Notes under the pieces: generated by a model | Seen by the model: the letters and a program-made list of their open reading frames with translations, nothing else | Databases searched by the model: none | What the model was told of the DNA's origin: nothing | In this document: piece after piece, positions 24,013 to 31,110 of the stretch | Position numbering within the stretch: the first letter of the stretch is position 1 | Layout: each line of letters opens with the position of its first letter | Position numbers and translations under genes: made by a program | Assembly: GCA_021324455.1 (NCBI GenBank) | Contig: JAJPJA010000142.1 | Span: 1-32,066, forward strand | Direction of reading: 5' to 3' | Length of the DNA: 32,066 nucleotides | Source: Pseudomonadota bacterium | GTDB taxonomy: Bacteria > Desulfobacterota > Binatia > Binatales > Binataceae

Positions 24013-25122
24013 TCAGGACGAGAGTTCGATCCCGTAAAGTTCGGCCGCGTTGCCGCAGACTATCTTGCGGGTCACCGGCTCGGGGATACCGCTGAAGTCG
24101 CGCTCGATCACCTCGCGCGAGTGCGGCCATGTGGAATCGCTGTGTGGGAAGTCCGAGGCCCACATGTACCGGTCCTCGCCGAAATATTGATGCGTCATCG
24201 GGCCGACGCAATCCTCCTGGAACGTGGCCCAGATTTGGCGGCGGACGTAATCGCTGGGCATCATCGACAGTCTGGCCGCCGGCCATTGGACTCCGTATTT
24301 TTTCTGGCCGTGATCCAGCCGCTGCATGAAATGCGGCATCCATCCCGCGTCATTTTCCGCCGAAACGATTTTCAAACCGGGAAAACGCTCCAGTACGCCG
24401 CCGCAGATCAGGCTGGCGAATGAGAGTTGGATCTCATGAACCGGCAGCATGTAATGGAGCATGATGCCGGCCGTGGTAACCATATACTCGGGCTGCCCGG
24501 TCGCGACGTGCAATGAAAGCGCCATCCCGAATTCCTGCGCGCGTTCCCACAACGGATCGTACATGGGGCTGTGATACGGCTGGTCGCGCGGCACGCCGCC
24601 GGCGATTTGCGCGCCTTTGAAACCAAGCCTGGCGCATCGCTCCAGTTCCTGCGCCGCAACCGGAATATTCTTTACCGAAACCAGCGCGATCGGATACAGA
24701 CGGCGCGGATTGCAGGAGGCAAACTCCGCCAGCCAATCGTTGTACGCCTTGAAGCATGCCGCCTGCAGCCCGGCGTCCGGCAGTCTGAACAGCGGCATCC
24801 CCAGCGAACAGTAAAGGACCTCCGCGCGCACGCCGTCGAGGTCCTGATCCTTGAGCCGTTCGACCGGGTCCCAGCCGCTGGGGCGCGCGGCTTCGTGGCC
24901 CTTGTTCATCGCTTCCGCCAGTTCCCGGTTGCTGGAACCGGTGGCGAAGGCGAACCCGATCGGACTTGGCGGCAAGCCCGGCGCGATCAGGCTCAGGCCG
25001 GAACCGTCGGCGTTGGGCACCAAACGCGGAGCGTCGGCGCGAAAACGGCGATCGACCCGCTCCAGCCAAAGATCGGCCGGTTCAACGACATGAGAGTCGG
25101 CGGAAACTATATCTCCAATCAT
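24013..25122 (-). CDS. Metal-dependent amidohydrolase (Amidohydro_2 family)
   Basis: This encodes 369 residues. VSADSHVVEP near the N-terminus holds Asp9 and His11, the first metal-ligand motif of this family. SLHVATG supplies another His, LKIVSAENDAGW lies where such enzymes bind the substrate, and MWASDFPHSDSTWP carries the late Asp. Family members decarboxylate aromatic acids (ACMSD, gamma-resorcylate decarboxylase) or hydrolyse C-O/C-N bonds, and many from uncultured bacteria are unstudied. GGGAGG before the ATG is a strong ribosome site. It is the first gene of a probable three-gene unit with two short-chain dehydrogenases, which suggests breakdown of an organic ring or acyl compound. 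Confidence 0.87.
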   Translation of the reverse strand: MIGDIVSADSHVVEPADLWLERVDRRFRADAPRLVPNADGSGLSLIAPGLPPSPIGFAFATGSSNRELAEAMNKGHEAARPSGWDPVERLKDQDLDGVRAEVLYCSLGMPLFRLPDAGLQAACFKAYNDWLAEFASCNPRRLYPIALVSVKNIPVAAQELERCARLGFKGAQIAGGVPRDQPYHSPMYDPLWERAQEFGMALSLHVATGQPEYMVTTAGIMLHYMLPVHEIQLSFASLICGGVLERFPGLKIVSAENDAGWMPHFMQRLDHGQKKYGVQWPAARLSMMPSDYVRRQIWATFQEDCVGPMTHQYFGEDRYMWASDFPHSDSTWPHSREVIERDFSGIPEPVTRKIVCGNAAELYGIELSS

Positions 25123-25643
25123 TTTTCATCCTCCCAGCCGAAATTGATTGGCTGATTGCGTTTCGAGGCCTGATTGTTGCCGGTGCCTCATCTGAAATGC
25201 CGCGTCACGTTTCTGGCCCGAAAGCCGCCTAATCCGCGCCTTACGGCCGACAGACTCTTTATGGAGCACAGAATAAAGCCGATGCCGAGCCGTCGAAACC
25301 CTCCAGGGCTTCTACAGCTATCGCGGTTGCCGGCTTTCAGCAATCCGCGCTCGCCAGGCGATGGCGCTTTTGTCCTGCGGCGCCGTTTTTGGGCTCTGTG
25401 TCCGCGTCGCTACCAGGCAAAATCCGAACGCGGTTTCCTAAAGCGCCAGCACGCCGCAAAAATCGACTGGCAGGAACTTCACCTGGGCGCGAACGCGCCG
25501 CACGGCTCGTTGCTGGTGCTGGTGAACAAAACGAAGGGCGGGCTGAGCTCCTGCACGTGGGCCGATCCCGCGTATCAATCCGCGCGCCCGGCGCCCGGCC
25601 GGCATGACATTCTGCGGCGGCGCGGGATTCCAGCCGTGAAAGC
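25123..25643. other. 521-base gap with an uncertain plus-strand reading frame
   Basis: No gene is secure here. A plus-strand frame could start at ATG 25261 or earlier and runs to a TAA at 25657-25659, overlapping the end of egtD by 16 bases. Its second half (from about 25455, KIDWQELHLGANAPHGSLLV) has G/C-rich third positions and reads like real protein. The first half is Arg/Pro-rich and unconvincing. It could be a decayed gene fragment or chance. On the minus strand the first ~20 bases hold the amidohydrolase ribosome site. I see no tRNA, repeat or clear terminator. Confidence 0.3.
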
Positions 25644-26612
25644 TCAACGCTTGAGGTAAAACACGGAAAACCACTGCCGCGGATCGGTCCATACGCGCCC
25701 GACCTCGAAACCCGCGCAAACGGCTAAATTTGCGAAACCCGCCAGTGTATATTTGTAGGAATGCTCAGTCGTGATCGGCTCGCCGGGCTCGAACATGATC
25801 CGGGTACGGCCGAGACGCACCGCCTGTTCCGTCCTGCTCACCAGATGCATCTCGATCCGTCCGGCGTGCTCATTGTATATGGCGCGATGGTAAAAGCGGC
25901 CAAGTGCGAAGTCGGCGCCCAACTCGCGATTGATGCGCCGCAGCAGGTTCAGGTTGAACGCCGCCGTGACGCCGGCCGCGTCATTGTAAGCCGGCTCCAG
26001 TACACTTCGCGGCTTGCGCAGGTCCACGCCGACAATCATCGCGTCGCATCCGCCCCCGTGCGCATAGCCGCGCAGGAAGCGCATCGCTTCGTCCGGCTCG
26101 AAGTTGCCGATCGTGGAGCCGGGAAAGAAGACAATCGTTTTCCGCGCCGCGCGGCGCGTTGCGGGCGTCCGCAATCCGTCAGTGTAGTCGGCGCACACTG
26201 GAATGATTTCGAGCGGCCCGTAGTCGCCGCAAAGCGAAGCGGCCGCCTCGATCAGCTGTTCGCGGGAAATATCCACCGGAACATAGGCGGCCGGCTCGCA
26301 TAGCCGATCCAGCAGCATGCGGGTTTTCGTGCTGCTGCCGCTGCCCAGTTCGATCAACATGCATTGCGGACCGCATAGATCGGCGAGCTCGCCGGCGTAC
26401 CGCGACAGGATACCCATTTCCGTTCGGGTGGGATAATACTCCCGCAACCCGCAGATGCGTTCGAACAGTTCGGATCCGGTTTTGTCATAGAGGAATTTGG
26501 CCGGCAGCATCTTCGGCCGGCGCATCAGCCCGTTTGCTACCTGAGCATGAAAACTTTCAAAACGGGGAAGGTAATCCCCCAGCGTCAATTCATCGACCGC
26601 ACTTGGATTCAT
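25644..26612 (-). CDS. egtD: L-histidine N-alpha-methyltransferase
   Basis: This encodes a 322-residue SAM-dependent enzyme that trimethylates histidine to hercynine, the first step of ergothioneine synthesis. IELGSGSSTKTRMLLD (about 87-102) is the SAM site. YVPVDISREQL, VFFPGSTIGNF with Asn170, and TTEHSYKY with Glu283 and Ser285 match the substrate-binding residues known in mycobacterial EgtD (Asn166, Glu282, Ser284, from memory). The start is the ATG at 26612, which overlaps the egtB stop by four bases (ATGA). The frame stays open upstream, but that part is antisense-frame noise inside egtB. It is the last gene of the ATP-grasp/egtB/egtD unit. Confidence 0.93.
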   Translation of the reverse strand: MNPSAVDELTLGDYLPRFESFHAQVANGLMRRPKMLPAKFLYDKTGSELFERICGLREYYPTRTEMGILSRYAGELADLCGPQCMLIELGSGSSTKTRMLLDRLCEPAAYVPVDISREQLIEAAASLCGDYGPLEIIPVCADYTDGLRTPATRRAARKTIVFFPGSTIGNFEPDEAMRFLRGYAHGGGCDAMIVGVDLRKPRSVLEPAYNDAAGVTAAFNLNLLRRINRELGADFALGRFYHRAIYNEHAGRIEMHLVSRTEQAVRLGRTRIMFEPGEPITTEHSYKYTLAGFANLAVCAGFEVGRVWTDPRQWFSVFYLKR

Positions 26613-27913
26613 AAATCCCTGGCCAGCCGGATACCGCTGAACTGCCAGCGTTTGTCCGGCGCGAAGAAGTTTCGGTAAGCGGCGCGAATATGTGACCGCG
26701 GCGTTGCGCATGAGCCGCCGCGCAGCACGTATTGGTTGCACATGAACTTGCCGTTGTACTCGCCCAGCGTTCCCGCCCCAGGCCTGTAACCCGGATATGG
26801 AGCGTATGCGCTTGCGGTCCATTCCCAGACGTCGCCAAACATCTGCGACAGTCCGGCGCTGCCGGCGCACGCCTGCGGATGCAGGATCGAGGATTCCACA
26901 AAGTTGCCGGCAAGCGGCAGACGCGCCGCCGCCGCTTCCCATTGCGTTTCGCTGGGCAATCGAGCTCCGGCCCATCGCGCATAGGCGTCGGCTTCGAAAT
27001 AACTTACGTGGCAGACGGGTTCGGCGTCCTGCACCGGGCGCATCCCGCAGAGGTCGAACGACCACCATCGTCCGTCCAAACGCTCCCAGTAAAGCGGCGC
27101 GCGCCATCCCTCCCGCCGCGCGGTTTGCCATCCCGCATCGAGCCAAAGTTCCGGCCGGTCATATCCGCCATCGTCGATAAACGCGGAGAATTCGCTGTTG
27201 GTAACCAACCGCGACGCCAGTTCGATGCGTTCGATAAACTCGCGATGTGGCGGCAGTTCGTGGTCGAAGCAAAAGCCGGCGCCGGGCCGGCTGCCGATCC
27301 AGTGCACCCCTGGTTCCAGCCGGATCCATCGCAGCGGCGCCGTCTGCGCGGACCTGACCCGCATTCGCGACCCGGCGCGATATGCAGGGCGCAGCGGATT
27401 TTGCGCGAACAGATGCTTAACGTCGGTCAGGATAAGTTCCTGATGCTGCTGCTCGTGATTGACGCCAAGAATAATCACCGACTCCAGCTGACGCCAATTG
27501 TCTTCGTCCATGCACTCGACAACTTCGGCCAGCCTCCGGTCGATCGCGGCGCGATACGCAAACACCTGGGCCACGGTCGGACGCGAGAGCAGTCCTCGGC
27601 GGTCCCGCTGGTGCATCACACCGGCGCCGTTATAGTAGGAATTGAATAGATAATTGTACGCCGGCGGACCGACGCGCCGTCCGCCCTTCGCTGCGGCAAT
27701 CACGAAATTGTCGAAAAACCAGCTGGTATGCGCGAGATGCCATTTGATCGGACTGGCGTCGGGCATCGACTGCACCACGAAATCCTCGGCGCAAAGTCCC
27801 TCGCACAGGCGCTCGGTTGCAGCCCTGACCTGCCGGTAACCCGCGAGTATCAACCGGCGGGCCGATTGATGCTGCCGATGGCCTGTTCCATTTATGTGTG
27901 AAAGTTCAAACAT
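26609..27913 (-). CDS. egtB: EgtB-type iron-dependent sulfoxide synthase
   Basis: This encodes 434 residues. The N-terminal DinB-like domain gives the iron ligands: a His in WHLAHTSWFF (59 or 62) and His153/His157 in the H-x3-H-x-E motif. The C-terminal formylglycine-generating-enzyme-like domain has GDVWEWTAS and RGGSCATPRSHIRAAYRNFF and ends FSGIRLARDL. EgtB joins hercynine to gamma-glutamylcysteine or cysteine using oxygen. In the loop that binds gamma-glutamylcysteine in mycobacterial EgtB, this protein reads GVMHQRDRRG. By my recollection one of two key Arg residues is Met here, so the thiol partner may differ. The start at 27913 overlaps the ATP-grasp gene by eight bases. Confidence 0.9.
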   Translation of the reverse strand: MFELSHINGTGHRQHQSARRLILAGYRQVRAATERLCEGLCAEDFVVQSMPDASPIKWHLAHTSWFFDNFVIAAAKGGRRVGPPAYNYLFNSYYNGAGVMHQRDRRGLLSRPTVAQVFAYRAAIDRRLAEVVECMDEDNWRQLESVIILGVNHEQQHQELILTDVKHLFAQNPLRPAYRAGSRMRVRSAQTAPLRWIRLEPGVHWIGSRPGAGFCFDHELPPHREFIERIELASRLVTNSEFSAFIDDGGYDRPELWLDAGWQTARREGWRAPLYWERLDGRWWSFDLCGMRPVQDAEPVCHVSYFEADAYARWAGARLPSETQWEAAAARLPLAGNFVESSILHPQACAGSAGLSQMFGDVWEWTASAYAPYPGYRPGAGTLGEYNGKFMCNQYVLRGGSCATPRSHIRAAYRNFFAPDKRWQFSGIRLARDL

Positions 27914-29312
27914 TCCGTAATTGTCCGGCCGTTTCCTGTCGATTACCCGGTACGGGCTCGAAGACAAAGGTGAGCCGCTTCATGCAATCCTCAAATACGG
28001 CCAGGATTTCCTCGCGGCTGCCGCCTCCGATATTCACCAACCCATAGCGATAGCTGCGCCCGTCCTGAAGCTGTTGAGAGAGTTTTTTGCCCGGTTCCGC
28101 CATGATTTCCACGCGCGTCTGCGGGTAGCTTTCGATTACGCGCGTGATTTCGTCCGGCGCAGGCACGCGCAATACCTTCTGGTTGCAAAAAGTGCGCATG
28201 ACGCAACTGGCGGCGTGAGCGTAGCGGCCCGTTTTCTTCATCGGGCGCGGCCTGACGCCCATCGCCAGATCGAGCATGATTTGGTAGCCGTTGGTGCCGT
28301 CGACCTTCTCGTACAGGTCGGCGAACTGCGACGACATACGGGGGTTGATCTCGATTATCCCCAGACGATCCGCCGCGGAATCGTACATGAACTCGATATT
28401 GAACTGTCCGTTGCCGTAGCCAAGATGAGTCATCACCGCGCTTGCCGCCGCCGCCATGCGTTCCTGAACTTCTTCGGGCAAGCTGGAGGGATACTCAAAG
28501 CGCTGAAAGGCCAGGGTTCCCGGAAACATGATCGAATCGACGACGCCGCTGATAAAAATCCGGCCGCCGTATGCGTACCCGTCCAGCGTGACCTGGCGGC
28601 CGCTGAGGCATTCCTCTCCGATCAGGAATGAGTAATCGACCGAGTAGCCAGTGTAGCGGCGCAGCAAGTCGTTGAAAATTGCAAAAAAGCGCAACCGGCT
28701 GAGCCATCTTCCGCGTATCCGGTCGAGTTCAAGCGGCGTATCGACCGCCTGCGCGCCCTGCGAAAGATACGATTTGACAGGCTTGACAAATACCGGATAC
28801 GCCAGACCGGGGGGCGGCGGAACCTCCGGGCGCGCGTCGATCGAAACGAATCGCGGCACCGCATAGGGCGCCGCCTGACGCTGGGCCAGACGCGAGAGGT
28901 ATTTGTGCTGACACAGCAGATTTACATATGGGAGCACTCCTGGCAGCCCGAGGTGATAAGCCGCGATCGAAGCCAAGGTCGACCCGGGATAATCGTCGGT
29001 GCTTGCAACCGCGGTGACGCGCTGCTTTTGGCAATAATCGAGCAAGGCCTCGACTTCGGGCAGCGGATCGCGAAGATCGGGCTGCGCGGGTTCGTCGGCG
29101 ACCAGCGATTCCAATTCAACACTCGCGTAATCGTAACGGAGTACGCGAATTTGGCTGGAATCGGCGATTTTGCTCAATTCGCGCAGGTCGCGCGGGCCGG
29201 GACACAGCATCAGCAGGCATGCTTGTTTGCCAACCTGCCGATTGCCCCACACGCGCGCAAGCGGCGGTGCAACGTCCTCGGCGATATCAGGGTAAGCTGT
29301 CGGTTGGTCCAT
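27906..29312 (-). CDS. ATP-grasp ligase coupled to egtB and egtD
   Basis: This encodes 468 residues. An N-terminal Rossmann-like region leads to CQHKYLSRLA (Lys138), the usual entry to the ATP-grasp fold. YPVFVKPVKSYLSQGAQAV (Lys177 and neighbours) binds ATP, YSVDYSFLIGEE begins the central sheet, and FNIEFMY with IIEINPRMS (Glu321, Asn323) binds magnesium. The enzyme should join a carboxylate to an amine or thiol through an acyl-phosphate, as in L-amino-acid ligases and carnosine synthase. A C-terminal domain of about 100 residues (GGGSREEILAVFEDCMKRL) follows. The ATG at 29312 is preferred over a start 26 codons upstream, which adds a basic stretch, but both ribosome sites are weak. Its end overlaps egtB by eight bases. 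The substrate is unknown. Confidence 0.85.
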   Translation of the reverse strand: MDQPTAYPDIAEDVAPPLARVWGNRQVGKQACLLMLCPGPRDLRELSKIADSSQIRVLRYDYASVELESLVADEPAQPDLRDPLPEVEALLDYCQKQRVTAVASTDDYPGSTLASIAAYHLGLPGVLPYVNLLCQHKYLSRLAQRQAAPYAVPRFVSIDARPEVPPPPGLAYPVFVKPVKSYLSQGAQAVDTPLELDRIRGRWLSRLRFFAIFNDLLRRYTGYSVDYSFLIGEECLSGRQVTLDGYAYGGRIFISGVVDSIMFPGTLAFQRFEYPSSLPEEVQERMAAAASAVMTHLGYGNGQFNIEFMYDSAADRLGIIEINPRMSSQFADLYEKVDGTNGYQIMLDLAMGVRPRPMKKTGRYAHAASCVMRTFCNQKVLRVPAPDEITRVIESYPQTRVEIMAEPGKKLSQQLQDGRSYRYGLVNIGGGSREEILAVFEDCMKRLTFVFEPVPGNRQETAGQLRNV

Positions 29313-29679
29313 CCTGATAATTGGAGCTGAAAATTTATCGGGCGCAGTCCAACTCGGCTGTCGCCGGCGCGCCGCCGATTTGCAACGCAATAAGCGCGCC
29401 GGGAAGCTGCGCGGCGGCAGCCGCGAAAAGTGAGCAGATCGGGTAAATGGCGAACCGGCAGGCTGTAGATTTTACCACCATGCGAATAAAATTTGCGGGA
29501 GCCAGTTCGAATCCCGAACGAATCGGCACGCGATCGGATTTAGAGCGCGCTGGCGGCGCGCTTATTTTTCGCATCCGTCACCAGGCTTGGAGAACTGTGC
29601 CGCTGATGTTAAAACTCGGCTCGCGTGCGCGGCGACAATGGCGTTTTTCGGGAATCAGAGACGAGGAGCTCACTATCGG
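29313..29679. other. Divergent intergenic region with an orphan terminator
   Basis: This 367-base gap separates the minus-strand ATP-grasp gene from the plus-strand DUF1329 gene. It holds a plus-strand terminator-like hairpin (29545-29570) and a possible plus-strand -10 (TAAAAT, 29488-29493) with a poor -35. It also holds the DUF1329 ribosome site (GAGGAG, 29663-29668). Short frames on both strands look like noise. A GTTCGAATCC at 29506-29515 resembles a tRNA T-loop, but its flanks do not pair. Confidence 0.5.
29545..29570 (+). terminator. Orphan intrinsic terminator upstream of the DUF1329 gene
   Basis: AGCGCGC (29545-29551) pairs perfectly with GCGCGCT (29557-29563) around a five-base loop, and TATTTTT follows at 29564-29570. 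No plus-strand gene ends nearby. It could end a short RNA, or act as an attenuator in the leader of the DUF1329 gene, whose start is 110 bases downstream. Confidence 0.6.
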
Positions 29680-31038
29680 ATGAACAAAGCTGGTGGACGC
29701 ATAACCGGACGGCAGTATGCTGGATGCATTGCCGCCGCTTTGCTGATGGCATTGGCGGCTGTGCCGGCGCTTCCGGCCGCTGCTCAGATCAGATTTGACG
29801 CCGCCGATTACCGGGCGCTGGCGGCGCCCGAGGCGTCCGCTGTCATCGCGCCGGGGACAAAAATTACGCTGCAGAACTGGACCAGATACCGGCGTTTTAT
29901 GCCGGTCGGGATGCAGGCGCTGTTCAGCGCCAGGTATCCCTGGAGCATCGGGCCGGAACCGGAGTTCGCGCTAGAAGTCGGACCGACCATACCGATTCCG
30001 CTCGCCAGAAAGTACCTGGCCGATACCGAGAAATACAGCGGCGCGGTGCGGCTCAGGAAAGTGGATACCGGCGGGTACACGGTCGAGAACTATGTCGCCG
30101 GCATTCCCTTTCCCAACCCCACGGAACCGGAAATGGGCGTCAAGTTGATGTATGACGTTTGGTACCCATACTCTCCCTACGTATTCGAAGTGGTATTCCT
30201 GTCCTATTTCGTGGACGGGTTCAAAAACGCGGCCAGCTCGACTTCGGACACTGTCGTGTGGCGTCTCAATCATATCAGCGATGAAGGCAAGCCGCGTTCG
30301 ATGTATTCGGCCGGTTATCTGGAGGCGGATCGTTTCGAGACGCTTGAGCCGCAGCAACTCAAATATACAACCCAGCTCAGCCTTCAACCTGACGACCCGG
30401 CGCGTGTGCAGGAGAGTTATATTTTTGCGCCCACCATGCGGCGGCCGCTGCGGATGTCAACTTCCGGCCGCTGCGCCGCGATGACCGGCAGCGATTTCGT
30501 GCAGGACGACAACGGATCGGGGTTTTTTTTCCAGGCGATCAACTTCACGGCCAGGTATCTGGGCAGCAAACGGCTGCTGGCGTTGGTACATCTCAATCCC
30601 GTCGGACTGACGCCGAACGGTTATTTGGTCAAAGGATCCGCGCCCGGATGGCCCCGGACCGAGGCGGGAAAATGGGAACTGCGCGACGTCCATATCATCG
30701 ATGTCACGCCGCTGCCCGCCGCCGGCGACTACTGCTATTCGCACAAGGTCGGTTATATCGACCAGCAGACCTATGCGCTGAGCTGGATCGAGATGTATGG
30801 AAAAGATTCGATGCTGCAGAAGGTGTGGCCCATCTATCAGACGCCGCGGCGCATCGGCACCGGCGAGGAAGTGATCATACCGGAGGCGAACTCCACCAGC
30901 ATGTTCAATTTCAAGGACAACCACACCACGGCGGCGTTTCAGGCCAGTCCGGTGCGGGTGGACGAGCAGGCGCCGGCGGACCTGCAAAATGCGTCAGTCG
31001 CGGCCTCGGCCAGCGGCTTGGGCCAGATCATGAAGTAA
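29680..31038 (+). CDS. DUF1329 family exported protein
   Basis: This encodes 452 residues, normal for the family. Residues 1-36 are a signal peptide ending LPAAAQ. The mature protein shows the family's features: an N-terminal strand-rich block with YPWSIGPEPEFALEV, FPNPTEPEMGVKLMYDVWYP, the YIFAPTMRRPLRMSTSGRC segment, and a C-terminal RKVGYID-like stretch (HKVGYIDQQTYALSWIEMYG). Its fold is probably a large beta-sheet related to LolA/LolB-like lipoprotein carriers, so a role in moving lipids or hydrophobic compounds near the outer membrane is plausible but unproven. GAGGAG eleven bases before the ATG at 29680 supports the start. An upstream in-frame start at 29587 would bury the signal peptide. 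Confidence 0.86.
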   Translation: MNKAGGRITGRQYAGCIAAALLMALAAVPALPAAAQIRFDAADYRALAAPEASAVIAPGTKITLQNWTRYRRFMPVGMQALFSARYPWSIGPEPEFALEVGPTIPIPLARKYLADTEKYSGAVRLRKVDTGGYTVENYVAGIPFPNPTEPEMGVKLMYDVWYPYSPYVFEVVFLSYFVDGFKNAASSTSDTVVWRLNHISDEGKPRSMYSAGYLEADRFETLEPQQLKYTTQLSLQPDDPARVQESYIFAPTMRRPLRMSTSGRCAAMTGSDFVQDDNGSGFFFQAINFTARYLGSKRLLALVHLNPVGLTPNGYLVKGSAPGWPRTEAGKWELRDVHIIDVTPLPAAGDYCYSHKVGYIDQQTYALSWIEMYGKDSMLQKVWPIYQTPRRIGTGEEVIIPEANSTSMFNFKDNHTTAAFQASPVRVDEQAPADLQNASVAASASGLGQIMK

Positions 31039-31041
31039 ACG

Positions 31042-31065
31042 CGCGGCGCTTGTTTCGCCGCGTTT
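31042..31065 (+). terminator. Likely terminator hairpin after the DUF1329 gene
   Basis: CGCGGCG (31042-31048) pairs with CGCCGCG (31056-31062) around a seven-base loop and is followed by TTT. The upstream AAA can pair with those T residues if two bases bulge out. The T run is short, so termination may be partial. The PolX gene starts 49 bases later. Confidence 0.45.
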
Positions 31066-31110
31066 GATGCGGTTGACTCCAAAGCGGGGCCGCGCAGCGC
31101 GAGGATTGCG

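Noticed and set aside
26613..27146. N-terminal extension of the egtD frame
   Set aside because: It overlaps egtB in another frame and has no motif. The ATG at 26612 fits the family start and the ATGA overlap.
29500..29522. tRNA-like T-loop GTTCGAATCC
   Set aside because: The five bases on each side (GCCAG and CCCGA) do not pair as a T-stem, and I found no acceptor or anticodon stem around it.
29335..29574. Short minus-strand frame with a hydrophobic stretch
   Set aside because: It has no ribosome site, and its hydrophobic part is Ala/Leu-rich from GC-rich sequence and overlaps the orphan hairpin. Nothing supports it as a gene.
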